From positions 9,036,282-9,100,281 of the forward strand of contig NZ_LT985361.1 of assembly GCF_900269665.1 (NCBI RefSeq): a DNA stretch of 64,000 nucleotides, read 5' to 3'. The notes below the pieces were generated by a model. The model was not told where the DNA came from. It did no database searches and saw only the letters and a list, made by a program, of their open reading frames with translations. The stretch comes from Nocardia suismassiliense (GTDB lineage: Bacteria; Actinomycetota; Actinomycetes; Mycobacteriales; Mycobacteriaceae). Position 1 is the first letter of the stretch, and every line of letters starts with the position of its first letter. Made by a program: the position numbers and the translations under genes. This document shows positions 50,586 through 58,844 of the stretch, in pieces.

Positions 50586-50980
50586 GCAAGTCCATTACCT
50601 ACGAAGTCCACGCGAACCGCGTCGGCCGTTGGTGGGAAATCACCATTCCCGACGTTTATGGAGATGATCCGTGCGGGCAGGCGCGCCATCTCACCGACGT
50701 CGGCTACGAGGCGCGGACCATTATCGCCGCCAAACTCGACGTTCCGCTTTCTCAGGTCGAAACAACATTGATCGTTGACGACTTCGGCGACGCCCACGAC
50801 GTGCAACCACGGACCGAGCGCATTGCCGTACTCCGCGCCGAGGTCGACCGCTTGTCGAACGAGCTCAAAGCCGAACAGGTTGCACTGGTGAAAGAGCTAC
50901 GGCGTGAGAACGTTCCCGATGTCGATGTAGCTACCCTGCTCGGCGTGGCCCGGCAGCGAGTCGGACAGCTCGCAGAGTGA
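50582..50980 (+). CDS. hicB: HicB-type antitoxin with C-terminal HTH
   Basis: 132-residue antitoxin partner of HicA. The N-terminal part is a partial RNase-H-like HicB fold (WWEITIPDVYGDDPCGQARH, then DVGYEARTIIAAKLDVP). A charged, helical coiled-coil link around residues 75-105 (AVLRAEVDRLSNELKAEQVA) follows. The C-terminus has VDVATLLGVARQRVGQL, a helix-turn-helix. The GTG start overlaps the hicA stop (GTGA), so toxin and antitoxin are coupled. DNA binding to the twin palindromes upstream is the expected autoregulation. It is longer than minimal HicB proteins because of the coiled-coil and HTH. Confidence 0.82.
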   Translation: MSKSITYEVHANRVGRWWEITIPDVYGDDPCGQARHLTDVGYEARTIIAAKLDVPLSQVETTLIVDDFGDAHDVQPRTERIAVLRAEVDRLSNELKAEQVALVKELRRENVPDVDVATLLGVARQRVGQLAE

Positions 50981-50985
50981 CCCCC

Positions 50986-51672
50986 TCACCAGGCGTCGGC
51001 GAGGTCGGCGTGTTGGCGGACCCAGGCGTGCATGGCGATGCCGGCGGCGACGCCGGCGTTGATGCTGCGGGTTGAGCCGAATTGGGCGATCGAAACGGTC
51101 ATAGCCGCTGCGGTTTTCGCGTGTTCGGTGACGCCGGGGCCTTCTTGACCGAACAGCAGGAGGCAGTTGCGGGGTAGTTCCGCTGTCTCGAGGGGGACCG
51201 AGCCGGGCACGTTGTCGACCGCGACCACGGTCAGTTGTGCGCGTGCGGCGAAGTCGAGCAGCTCGGCGACGGTCGCGTGGTGCTCGATGTGCTGGTAGCG
51301 GTCGGTCACCATGGCGCCGCGGCGGTTCCAGCGCTTGCGGCCGACGATGTGCACGGCCGCGGCGGCGAAGGCATTGGCGGTGCGGACCACCGTGCCGATG
51401 TTGGCGTCGTGGCCGAAGTTCTCGATGGCCACGTGGAAGGGGTGCCTGCGCCGGTCGATGTCGGCGACGATCGCTTCGCGCGTCCAATAGCGGTAGGCGT
51501 CGACCACGTTGCGGCGGTCGCCTGCCGCGAGCAGTTCGGGGTCGAAGTGCGGATCCCGCGGCGGCGGCTCGGCGTGCTCGGCGGCCCACGGGCCGACGCC
51601 GTGCGGGTGCTCGCCCCACTCGGTGGGCCCGGGTGGGTCCTGCTCGGCCGCGTCGGGCACTGGGTGATTCAC
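50986..51672 (-). CDS. TrmH/SpoU-family RNA 2'-O-methyltransferase (Rv0380c-like)
   Basis: 228-residue SPOUT-class methyltransferase that uses S-adenosylmethionine to methylate ribose 2'-OH in tRNA or rRNA. The three motifs are intact: NIGTVVRTANAFAAAAVHIV (motif 1), LLLFGQEGPGV (motif 2) and FGSTRSINAGVAAGIAMHAW (motif 3), forming the knotted SAM site. The N-terminal 70 residues are Pro/His rich and likely flexible. The exact RNA target is unknown. Its 3' end is five bases from the convergent hicB stop, and its position matches Rv0380c. Confidence 0.92.
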   Translation of the reverse strand: MNHPVPDAAEQDPPGPTEWGEHPHGVGPWAAEHAEPPPRDPHFDPELLAAGDRRNVVDAYRYWTREAIVADIDRRRHPFHVAIENFGHDANIGTVVRTANAFAAAAVHIVGRKRWNRRGAMVTDRYQHIEHHATVAELLDFAARAQLTVVAVDNVPGSVPLETAELPRNCLLLFGQEGPGVTEHAKTAAAMTVSIAQFGSTRSINAGVAAGIAMHAWVRQHADLADAW

Positions 51673-51716
51673 TCCGACGATGCTAATTCCGGCCGCCGCA
51701 CGACCGGAGCAGCGGG

Positions 51717-52052
51717 TCAGTAGGTGCTGCTGCTGCTCCAGACCCCGACCAGCCCGAGCACGACGAACAGCGCGACGAACAGGATGCCGAGAATGATCAG
51801 CACCGAGGCGATGATCCCGCAGACGTAGCCGACCATGACGTTCGAGCGACCGCCGAGCGTGCCGCCCGAGGCGTCGATCTCGTTAAGCGCCTTCTTGCCC
51901 ATCACCCAGGCGACGGGGCCGAGGATCTGGCAGAACACCAGGCCGAGAATGCCGAGGATGAGAATCATGGTGGCCTGCGGGTGTTCCTGCGGCGGGCCGT
52001 AACCCCCGTAGGCTTGGTAACCGTACGGTGGCGGCTGCGGCGGGTAGCTCAT
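51717..52052 (-). CDS. DUF4190 membrane protein
   Basis: 111-residue small membrane protein. A Pro/Tyr/Gly-rich cytoplasmic N-terminus (PPQPPPYGYQAYGGYGPPQE) precedes two transmembrane helices, ATMILILGILGLVFCQILGP and VGYVCGIIASVLIILGILFV. Between them is the conserved DUF4190 loop VAWVMGKKALNEIDASGG. Such proteins are common in actinobacteria and have no known enzymatic activity. It lies upstream of, and codirectional with, the TrmH gene (44-base gap) and divergent from the sensor kinase. Confidence 0.82.
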   Translation of the reverse strand: MSYPPQPPPYGYQAYGGYGPPQEHPQATMILILGILGLVFCQILGPVAWVMGKKALNEIDASGGTLGGRSNVMVGYVCGIIASVLIILGILFVALFVVLGLVGVWSSSSTY

Positions 52053-52135
52053 CAGCAGGATGGTAGTTGGTGTAGCTGGCTACACCACACATTCGGCGGC
52101 CAGCTCCATCGAAGACCGCCCGCGCCCCGACAACC

Positions 52136-53518
52136 ATGGAAGCCATGACCGAGATCCACGCCGAACCCACGCTCGTGCTCGACCCGACGCCAGGCAAAGC
52201 CGGCCGGTCGGCCGAGCCGGTGGCCCGTGCCATGCTCCGTGCCCCGTTCCAGGCCCGCACCTGGAAAGAACTCGTCTACCTCTTCACGGTGTTCGTGCTC
52301 GGCTGCCTGGCCGTCACCTACATGTACCTCGGCTGGGGCGGCGGGCTGATGATCTCGCTCACCATCATCGGCGTGCCGATCCTGGCGGTGATCCTGCTCG
52401 GCGGCCGGATCTGGGGGCGGATCTATCGGGCGCTGGCGAAGGATCTGCTCGGCGTGCGGGTGACCCCACCGCCGCCGTTTCGGCCAGAGCCGGGCTTGAT
52501 CGGCTTCGTCAAGGGCGCGTTCACCGATCGGACCAGCTGGCGGGTCGCGCTGTTCCTGCTCGCGCAGGCGGTGCTCGGTGTCGTGGTCGGCTTCTTCGTG
52601 CTGGTTACGGTGGCGATGCTGGTGGTGATCGCGCTCTCGCCGATCCCGTGGGCGCTGCTCGACCCGGTCAATCTCGATGCCCAAGGCGTGGAACATCATT
52701 CGATGTTCCAGTTCGGCGACTACTACATCGAAACCTGGCCGCAGGTGCTCGGCTTCGCCGCGGTCGGCCTGCTCGGCTGCTTCTTGGCGCCGTGGCTGGT
52801 GCGCGCGGTGTGCTGGCTGCACGGGTTGCTGACCATCGCGTTGCTGAGCGCGACGGCGGCCGACCGGCGCATCGCCGAACTCCAGCAGGGCAGGCAGGCT
52901 GCGGTCGACGACTCCACCGCCACGCTGCGCAGGCTGGAGCGGGATCTGCACGACGGCACCCAGGCCCGGCTGGTGACCATCGCGATGGCGCTGGGTCGCG
53001 CGGAGGATCGGCTGTCGTCGGGCGGGGATCCACGCGACCTGATCGCGAACGCGCGCGCCAGCTCCAAAGAAGCGCTGACCGAACTGCGCGAGCTGGTGCG
53101 CGGAATCCACCCGCCCGCATTGGAACTCGGCCTCGGCCCGGCGCTGGAAACGCTGGCGGCGCGCAGCTCGGTCCCGGTGGAGTTGCGGGTGCATCTGCCC
53201 GAACGGCCGAGTCCGGCGATCGAGGCGATCGCCTACTTCTCGGTCGCCGAGCTGCTCACCAACGTGGTCAAGCACGCCGACGCCACCCGGGCCTGGATCT
53301 CGGTGGTGCCGACGGACGCCCGGACCATCGCGGTCACGGTGCGGGACAACGGAATCGGCGGTGTCCTGCAACCGACCGAGGGCGCGCTCGCGGTGGGCAG
53401 CGGGCTGTCGGGCTTGGCGGCGCGGGCGCGCACCGTGGACGGCACCCTCACCGTGCAGAGCCCGACCGGTGGACCCACCGTGGTAACCATCTTGCTGCCG
53501 AAGGACGGATCACGATGA
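52136..53518 (+). CDS. Two-component sensor histidine kinase (NarL-type, HisKA_3)
   Basis: 460-residue sensor kinase. Hydrophobic segments lie between about residues 45 and 240 and match the putative-sensor domain of this group (LVYLFTVFVLGCLAVTYMYL, PWALLDP, FQFGDYYIETWP). The phosphorylation site is in LERDLHDGTQARLV, a HisKA_3 motif, followed by HATPase boxes ELLTNVVKHADA and VRDNGIGG. There is no large extracellular ligand domain, so the signal may be membrane-derived. The first ATG is at 52136, with 52145 as an alternative. The cognate regulator begins inside its stop codon (ATGA). Confidence 0.92.
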   Translation: MEAMTEIHAEPTLVLDPTPGKAGRSAEPVARAMLRAPFQARTWKELVYLFTVFVLGCLAVTYMYLGWGGGLMISLTIIGVPILAVILLGGRIWGRIYRALAKDLLGVRVTPPPPFRPEPGLIGFVKGAFTDRTSWRVALFLLAQAVLGVVVGFFVLVTVAMLVVIALSPIPWALLDPVNLDAQGVEHHSMFQFGDYYIETWPQVLGFAAVGLLGCFLAPWLVRAVCWLHGLLTIALLSATAADRRIAELQQGRQAAVDDSTATLRRLERDLHDGTQARLVTIAMALGRAEDRLSSGGDPRDLIANARASSKEALTELRELVRGIHPPALELGLGPALETLAARSSVPVELRVHLPERPSPAIEAIAYFSVAELLTNVVKHADATRAWISVVPTDARTIAVTVRDNGIGGVLQPTEGALAVGSGLSGLAARARTVDGTLTVQSPTGGPTVVTILLPKDGSR

Positions 53519-54168
53519 CCGAGTCGCTGCGCATCGTGATTGCGGAAGACAGCGCGATCCTGCGCGACGGGCTCGCCGGCCTGCTCACCGAGCGCGGCCA
53601 CGAGGTGGTCGCCATGGTGGGAGACGCGACGACGTTGAGCGATGTGGTCGGTACGCACAATCCCGATGTCGCCGTGGTGGACGTGCGCATGCCGCCGAGC
53701 TTCACCGACGAGGGGCTGCTCGCCGCCATCGAACTGCGCCGCAAGTACCCGATGACCGGCGTCCTCGTCTTCTCCCAGTGGGTCGAAACCCGTTACGCCA
53801 CCGAACTTCTCGCCGGCGGCGCGAGCGGAGTCGGCTACCTGCTCAAAGACCGGGTAGCCGATGTCCGCGACTTCGTCGACGCCCTCCATCGTGTCGCCAC
53901 CGGCGGCACCGCCCTGGACCCGGAGGTGGTGAGTCAATTGATGGGCGCATCCCGCCAGCAGGATTCCCTGGCCCGCCTCACCCCGCGCGAACGCGAAGTG
54001 CTCGAGCTGATGGCGCAGGGCCTGTCCAACAACGCCATCGCCACCTCCCTCACCGTCACCGAACGGGCGGTGGAAAAACACATCGGCAACATCTTCACCA
54101 AACTGGACCTGCCGCCGTCGGACACCCACCACCGCCGCGTCCTCGCGGTCCTGCGCCTCAAGGGGTGA
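53515..54168 (+). CDS. NarL/FixJ-family response regulator
   Basis: 217-residue response regulator. The receiver domain has IVIAEDSAILRDGLAGLL, with the phosphoacceptor aspartate in VAVVDVRMPP and the conserved lysine in YLLKDRV. The LuxR-type HTH is LTPREREVLELMAQGLSNNA followed by IATSLTVTERAVEKHIGNIF. The ATG overlaps the kinase stop by four bases. A frame open through the whole kinase coding region leads into it, but that upstream part is not coding. Target genes are unknown. Confidence 0.94.
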   Translation: MTESLRIVIAEDSAILRDGLAGLLTERGHEVVAMVGDATTLSDVVGTHNPDVAVVDVRMPPSFTDEGLLAAIELRRKYPMTGVLVFSQWVETRYATELLAGGASGVGYLLKDRVADVRDFVDALHRVATGGTALDPEVVSQLMGASRQQDSLARLTPREREVLELMAQGLSNNAIATSLTVTERAVEKHIGNIFTKLDLPPSDTHHRRVLAVLRLKG

Positions 54169-54266
54169 CTCGCCGGTTCCATCCGAGCGGCTGCCTCCTG
54201 ATTTGCGCACGTCAGTGGCGTGACGGGCCTATCCTTGAAGGTCTGACAGTCGGGGTGGAGGCTGGG

Positions 54267-54713
54267 ATGGATCACGGGCGAATTCTGCGCACGGTGCTCG
54301 CGGCGACCGCCGGGTACCTGATTGTGCTCGGGATCTGGTTGGGGTGGGTGGTGCAGCACACACCGCCGGGCACGGTGCCGTTTCAAATCATGGCGTTGGT
54401 CGGGTTGTTCGGATCGTGCGTGGGCGTCGGGATGATGGTGGCGTCGCGCCCGTCGAAGGCCGACCGGCGGTTGTGGCGGGATGGGCTGGAGGGGTGGGCG
54501 ACGGTGCACGGGGTCCATCCGTTGCGGCGGACCGACCATCACAGTGAGCTGACCGAGCTGGACTTGGAGCTGACCATTCCGGGCGGCGAAAGCTATCGGG
54601 GGACAATAGTTTTCGACGTCGCTCCGGCGGACAAGGCGCGACTCGCAGTCGGTGAGACCATCTCGATCCGCGTCGATCCGGCGAACCGCGATCGCATCAT
54701 TGTGGTTCTGTGA
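54267..54713 (+). CDS. DUF3592-like membrane protein
   Basis: 148-residue protein with two N-terminal transmembrane helices (about 7-30 and 38-60: TVLAATAGYLIVLGIWLGWV, PFQIMALVGLFGSCVGVGMM) and a soluble C-terminal domain. That domain contains RDGLEGWATVHGVHPL and GESYRGTIVFDV, then VGETISIRVDPANRDRIIVV, the beta-rich pattern of DUF3592. The ATG at 54267 has GGAGG five bases upstream. It lies 98 bases after the response regulator in the same direction, so it may share the operon. Function unknown. Confidence 0.78.
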   Translation: MDHGRILRTVLAATAGYLIVLGIWLGWVVQHTPPGTVPFQIMALVGLFGSCVGVGMMVASRPSKADRRLWRDGLEGWATVHGVHPLRRTDHHSELTELDLELTIPGGESYRGTIVFDVAPADKARLAVGETISIRVDPANRDRIIVVL

Positions 54714-54770
54714 CAACAGCTTTCAGGCACCCGACACCCGCACACGTTTCGTCATGAAGCAGACTAGAAG

Positions 54771-55469
54771 TCAGGACTGACGCGTCCGTATTTGCGCCTT
54801 GGGATCCGCAAGCAGGAATTGGGCTGCGGCGTAGGTCGTCAAGATGACGGCTTCAGTGAGAGCGCGGGTGCGCTCGGTGCGCGCGAACAGCCGGCGCAGC
54901 ACGATCAAGCCGTCGGAGACGGTGAACAGCAGCGCACCGAGCCCTAGCCGGCTACGTGGGTCGGAGTTCGGGATATTCACGCCCGCAATGGTTTTCGCGG
55001 ATGGTGCGAGCGCGGGGTCGGAGGCGAGTACGCCTGCGGTACCCAGCGTCGCACCGTAGGCGGTCAGCGGGGCGGCCACACCGGGCGCCTTCGCGCGCAG
55101 CAGCGCCGCCGCAACCAGCCAAGCGCCCAGTCGCGGCAGCGCCACCTCGGGAAGCGGGCGGGCCCCCTTGCGCAACCACAGCGCCGAATAGCCGGTCTGC
55201 ATCACCGCGAACGACGACGCCCCCGCGATCAGGCGGCGATCGTTGTCCGGGTCGATGAGCAGGATGTCACCGAGTGTGGCGGCGGCGAGCGACCCGAGCA
55301 GCACCGCGCGATCGGTGCGCTCGAGGTCGGCGCCCTCGGTGACCACGTCAGCCGCCAGCAGCGGCATCATCAGCGGTTTCGCGATCCACTGCACCTTCTC
55401 GCGGCCGGTGACGGCGGCATAGACGGTGAGCGCGGCCGCGGCGAGAAACCCCGCCCGGAACACCCGCAT
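54771..55469 (-). CDS. Lysoplasmalogenase (YhhN/TMEM86 family)
   Basis: 232-residue polytopic membrane enzyme of the YhhN family, which hydrolyses the vinyl-ether bond of lysoplasmalogens. Conserved motifs are VQWIAKPLMMPLLAADVV, AATLGDILLIDP and ALLFTVSDGLIVLRR, with about six to eight hydrophobic stretches rich in Ala, Leu and Gly. It is translated four bases after the KAS III stop codon on the same strand, indicating an operon. Actinobacteria seldom make plasmalogens, so another lipid substrate is possible. Confidence 0.85.
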   Translation of the reverse strand: MRVFRAGFLAAAALTVYAAVTGREKVQWIAKPLMMPLLAADVVTEGADLERTDRAVLLGSLAAATLGDILLIDPDNDRRLIAGASSFAVMQTGYSALWLRKGARPLPEVALPRLGAWLVAAALLRAKAPGVAAPLTAYGATLGTAGVLASDPALAPSAKTIAGVNIPNSDPRSRLGLGALLFTVSDGLIVLRRLFARTERTRALTEAVILTTYAAAQFLLADPKAQIRTRQS

Positions 55470-55473
55470 GGGG

Positions 55474-56532
55474 TCAGAAGCTCGGCTCGGTCGGCTTCGG
55501 TGGCAGCGTGACGACCTGACCGGCGTAGCTCAGTCCGGCGCCGAAGCCGAGCAGCAGCGCCAGCTGACCACCCTTGGCCTTGCCGCTCACCAGCATCTCC
55601 TCCATCGCCAGCGGAATGGACGCGGCGGAGGTGTTGCCGGTCTGCTCGATGTCGTTGGCCATCGGGATGTCGTCGGCCAGGCCGAGGTTCTTCTTCATCA
55701 GCTCGTTGATCCGGGAGTTCGCCTGGTGCGGTACAAAGACTTCGATGTCCTCCTTCGCCACCCCGGAGCGCTCCAGCGCGGTGGACAGCGCGCGCGGCAA
55801 GGTGACCGCGGCCCAGCGGAAGACGCGCGGGCCCTCCATCCGCAGCGACATCCGGCCGATGGGCTCCACCGCCGGGTCGGTGCCCTGCATCGCCTGCGCC
55901 TTCTCCATGTAGTCGAGGAAGTTGACGTCCTGGGCGATGGCACCCGCGTTCTCGCCGTCGCTGCCCCACACCGTCGGCGAGATGCCGTTCTCCTCGCTCG
56001 GCCCGATCACCACCGCACCCGCGCCGTCACCGAAGATCATCGCGGTGCCGCGGTCGGTCGGGTCGAGTCCGACGGTCATCGTCTCGGCGCCGATCAGCAG
56101 CACGTACTCCGCCGATCCGGCCCGGATCAGGTCGGCGGCCACGCCGAGGCCGTAGCCGAAACCGCCGCAGCCGGAGGTCAGATCGAACGCGGGAATACCG
56201 TTGATGCCGAGGTCGTGCGCGACCGAAGGGGCGCCGTGCGGGGTGAGCATGAGCCAGCTCGAGGTGGCCAGGATCAGCGTGCCGATCTTGGAGCGGTCGA
56301 TGCCGCTGTTGACGATCGCGCGCTCACCGGCGGCGGCCGCGATCGACTGCAGCGTCTCGTCACCACTGATCCAGCGCCGGTTGCGGATGCCGGTGCGCTC
56401 GTAGATCCACTCGGGCGTGGAGTCGAGTACCTTGCATACCTCGTCGTTGCTGACGATGCGTTGGGGCCGATAGGCGCCGATACCGAGCATCGCAACGTTG
56501 TCGCGATTCTTGTTTGTTGCAATGCTCACCAC
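55474..56532 (-). CDS. Beta-ketoacyl-ACP synthase III (FabH-like)
   Basis: 352-residue thiolase-fold condensing enzyme of the KAS III group, which starts fatty acid or polyketide chains by joining an acyl-CoA to malonyl-ACP. The catalytic cysteine is in DLTSGCGGFGYGLGVA, where canonical FabH has ACAGF. The histidine is in FVPHQANSRI and the asparagine in QTGNTSAAS. A GDGAGAVVIGP segment is typical. The altered cysteine context hints at a different primer. GTG 56532 is taken as start. It lies between pyrE and lysoplasmalogenase on one strand, away from other fatty-acid genes. Confidence 0.88.
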   Translation of the reverse strand: MVSIATNKNRDNVAMLGIGAYRPQRIVSNDEVCKVLDSTPEWIYERTGIRNRRWISGDETLQSIAAAAGERAIVNSGIDRSKIGTLILATSSWLMLTPHGAPSVAHDLGINGIPAFDLTSGCGGFGYGLGVAADLIRAGSAEYVLLIGAETMTVGLDPTDRGTAMIFGDGAGAVVIGPSEENGISPTVWGSDGENAGAIAQDVNFLDYMEKAQAMQGTDPAVEPIGRMSLRMEGPRVFRWAAVTLPRALSTALERSGVAKEDIEVFVPHQANSRINELMKKNLGLADDIPMANDIEQTGNTSAASIPLAMEEMLVSGKAKGGQLALLLGFGAGLSYAGQVVTLPPKPTEPSF

Positions 56533-56576
56533 TGGAGACGACCCTTCGCCTTCGAAGAACTAGACCGCTGCCCAGG

Positions 56577-57158
56577 TTAGCCCAGGGCCAAATCCTTGAG
56601 TCCGAGGATGGAGCGGTACTCCAGTCCCTCGGCGGCGATCACCTGATCGGCGCCGGTCTCCCGGTCCACCACGGTGGCCACGCCGACCACGTTCGCACCC
56701 GCGTCACGCAGCGCGCGCACGGCGGTGAGCGGCGAGTTTCCGGTGGTCGTGGTGTCTTCGACGACCAGCACCCGCTTGCCGACGATGTCGGGACCCTCGA
56801 TCTGGCGCTGCATGCCGTGTGTCTTGGCGGCCTTGCGCACCACGAAGGCGTCGATCGGGCGGCCCGGCGCGTGCATGACGGCCATCGCGACCGGGTCGGC
56901 GCCCATGGTCAGTCCGCCGACGGCGTCGAAATCCCAGTCCGCGACCAGCTCGCGCAGCAGCTTGCCGATCAGCGGTCCCGCGCTGTGGTGCAGGGTCGCG
57001 CGGCGCAGGTCGACGTAGTAGTCGGCCTCCTTGCCCGAGGAGAGGGTGACCCTGCCGTGCACGACGGCGAGCTCGCGCACGAGCTGCGCCAATCTATCTC
57101 GGTCCGAACCGGCCGCGGTGTTCAGCGCCGACTCGTTCGTGGTTGCCTCGTCGATCAT
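56577..57158 (-). CDS. pyrE: Orotate phosphoribosyltransferase
   Basis: Joins orotate to PRPP to form orotidine monophosphate in pyrimidine synthesis. The 193-residue protein carries the PRPP-binding motif VLVVEDTTTTGNSP, preceded by VVRKAAKTHGMQ and followed by GANVVGVATVVDRE. TLSSGKEADYYVDLRR is the N-terminal hallmark. The ATG at 57158 lies two bases after the stop of the SDR remnant. Downstream on the same strand are KAS III and lysoplasmalogenase. Position matches Rv0382c. Confidence 0.95.
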   Translation of the reverse strand: MIDEATTNESALNTAAGSDRDRLAQLVRELAVVHGRVTLSSGKEADYYVDLRRATLHHSAGPLIGKLLRELVADWDFDAVGGLTMGADPVAMAVMHAPGRPIDAFVVRKAAKTHGMQRQIEGPDIVGKRVLVVEDTTTTGNSPLTAVRALRDAGANVVGVATVVDRETGADQVIAAEGLEYRSILGLKDLALG

Positions 57159-57160
57159 TC

Positions 57161-57560
57161 CTAAGTCCTTCCGCGTGTGGTGAACAGGCCGCGATTCAGT
57201 CGGGCCGCCAGGGTTCGCGGGATCATCCCGGCGGCGGTGGTAAGCGCTTTGTACTGCACACCGGGCACACTGAGCACCCGGCCTTTCTCCAGATCACGCA
57301 GGGAACCGGCGACTACCTGGTCGACACTCAGCCACCCGGCTTTCGGCAGCGACGACGGAGCCACCTGCCAACCCTTCCGTGAAGGATACGACGTAGGCCT
57401 TGGCGTGCGATCCACGTCCGGGGACCACCCCCGCCACACTGGCGAGGTCGACCACCGATCCCTCGGCCGCGGCGATCATAGACGGCACACGATCGATCAA
57501 TACCACGGGACGGGTGGCGCCGGGCAGGCGCGCGACCACAGGGTTTTCGGTCACCCGCGC
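57161..57560 (-). pseudogene. Decayed short-chain dehydrogenase (SDR) remnant
   Basis: Two frames carry adjoining pieces of one SDR. The upstream piece has MIAAAEGSVVDLASVAGVVP, then GRGSHAKAYVVSFTEGLAGG, which resembles the catalytic Ser to Tyr-Lys region, but the Tyr-x-x-x-Lys spacing is broken. The downstream piece, in another frame, reads LPKAGWLSVDQVVAGSLRDL and VLSVPGVQYKALTTAAGMIP to the stop at 57161. The N-terminal Rossmann half is absent and the CPGF region is deleted at the frame change near 57355. This is a fragment, not a functional enzyme. It lies between pyrE and the Rv0383c-like gene. Confidence 0.8.
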
Positions 57561-57600
57561 ACGTGCGATCGACGCACCGCGCGGGTGCGAGCGGCACCGC

Positions 57601-58776
57601 TCACTGCGGCACAGGTCCCTGGTACGGGCGGAAGCCGGGGTGGAACGGGCCGCCGGGCGGCTCGGCTGCGGCGTCGTCCTCGCGCGCCGCCGGACGACGG
57701 ATCGGCTCCTCGGCCCAGTCGTCGGCGGGCTCTTCGTCCCGCGGTGCGGAGCGCTTGTCGCGCTGCTGGTTGTCGCGCTCGTCCGGCGACCATTGCTCGC
57801 GCGGTTCCGGCGACCACTTGTCCCGCGGCTCCGGCGACCATTCGTCGCGGCGTTCGGGGGCCCACTCGTCGGCGGTCCTGCGGTCCTCGCGCACCCTGGC
57901 CCGCGCGTCCGGCACCACGGCCAGCGAGGGGCGGCGCGGCGGTTCCGGTTCGTCCGGTGCCGAGAGCGCCGCACGGTCGTCGAAGTCCTCGTCGTACGCC
58001 TGCTCGGCGAACGGCTCCGCGTCCTCGTCCTTGCTCAGCCGCGGCGGCTGTACCCGGGCGCCGCCGACGGGTGCGTCGTGCTCGTCGTCGTCTGTTTCCT
58101 CGGGACGCTGGCGGCCACGCGGGCGAGGCCGGCCCGGATCGTGCCCGCCGCTGTCGAAGCGCGGCTCGCTGACCGGCGGCAGCACGTGCAGCAGCCCGGA
58201 CAGTCGAAGGACCGCGTCGATCGAGGTCTCCCACTCGCGCGCGGAGGTGCCGACGGACAGCATGCCCAGGGTCCAGTTGCCCTCACTCCAGAGCATCTGC
58301 ACGGTGTCGGGCAGCGTCTCGATGAACGCCACCATGCGCTGATCGACGGCGTGCCTGGCGATTTCGGGGTTGGTCGCGAACACCACCCGGTCGCCGATGG
58401 CGCCGAGCAGTTCGAGATCGGCGTCCTTCGGCGGCGACGCGGTCTTGAGCCGCATGTCGACGTCGATGTCCGAGCCGATCTGGCGGCGCACCGCGATCAG
58501 CGTCGCGGAGTCTTCCAGGTCGAAGAGCACGAACTTCTCGCCCTTGCGGATACCGGAGACCACATCGACCGCGGAGAGGTAGCCGAGCTTGGCCAGCGCG
58601 CCGCGACGCCAGGTCGACGGCAGCGCGGGTTCCACCGACACATACGTGTAGCCCTGGGATTTCGCCCAGACCTGCCGCGCGTGACCGGTCCGCTGTCGCT
58701 GGATCCGATCGAAATACAGCAGCACGATCGCACCCACGAGTGCGATCGCCGCCAAGCCGAACCACATTGCCGTCAT
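57601..58776 (-). CDS. Rv0383c-like membrane-anchored protein with C-terminal repeats
   Basis: 391-residue protein. One N-terminal transmembrane helix (AMWFGLAAIALVGAIVLLYF) is followed by a soluble domain to about residue 200 (WAKSQGYTYVSVEPALPSTW, KGEKFVLFDLEDSATLIAVR, MLWSEGNWTLGMLSVGTSAR). A long charged, disordered tail follows, with four eight-residue WSPEPRD-type repeats at residues 304-335 and a Pro-rich end. The homologue Rv0383c has the same core but no known function. Start at ATG 58776, one codon after a GTG. Downstream lie the SDR remnant and pyrE on the same strand; clpB is further upstream. Confidence 0.8.
   Translation of the reverse strand: MTAMWFGLAAIALVGAIVLLYFDRIQRQRTGHARQVWAKSQGYTYVSVEPALPSTWRRGALAKLGYLSAVDVVSGIRKGEKFVLFDLEDSATLIAVRRQIGSDIDVDMRLKTASPPKDADLELLGAIGDRVVFATNPEIARHAVDQRMVAFIETLPDTVQMLWSEGNWTLGMLSVGTSAREWETSIDAVLRLSGLLHVLPPVSEPRFDSGGHDPGRPRPRGRQRPEETDDDEHDAPVGGARVQPPRLSKDEDAEPFAEQAYDEDFDDRAALSAPDEPEPPRRPSLAVVPDARARVREDRRTADEWAPERRDEWSPEPRDKWSPEPREQWSPDERDNQQRDKRSAPRDEEPADDWAEEPIRRPAAREDDAAAEPPGGPFHPGFRPYQGPVPQ
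57772..57867 (-). repeat. Four tandem 24-base repeats encoding WSPEPRD units
   Basis: Exactly four contiguous 24-base coding units: EWAPERRD, EWSPEPRD, KWSPEPRE and QWSPDERD. The two central units are nearly identical. The period is a multiple of three, so expansion or contraction would preserve the frame. Each unit has an aromatic Trp and a Ser-Pro dipeptide, which could act as a short binding or phosphorylation motif (inference). Confidence 0.9.
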
Positions 58777-58844
58777 CACCGTCTAGCCTAACGAGCTCAG
58801 CGGGCGAATGCCCGTCGCCACCCGGCGTTGGTTCGTCGGGTCGT

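Noticed and set aside
52060..54168. Single 702-codon frame that could suggest a kinase-regulator fusion
   Set aside because: The frame is open through the kinase region by chance. The kinase is in a different frame with all its motifs, and the response regulator starts at ATG 53515, overlapping the kinase stop.
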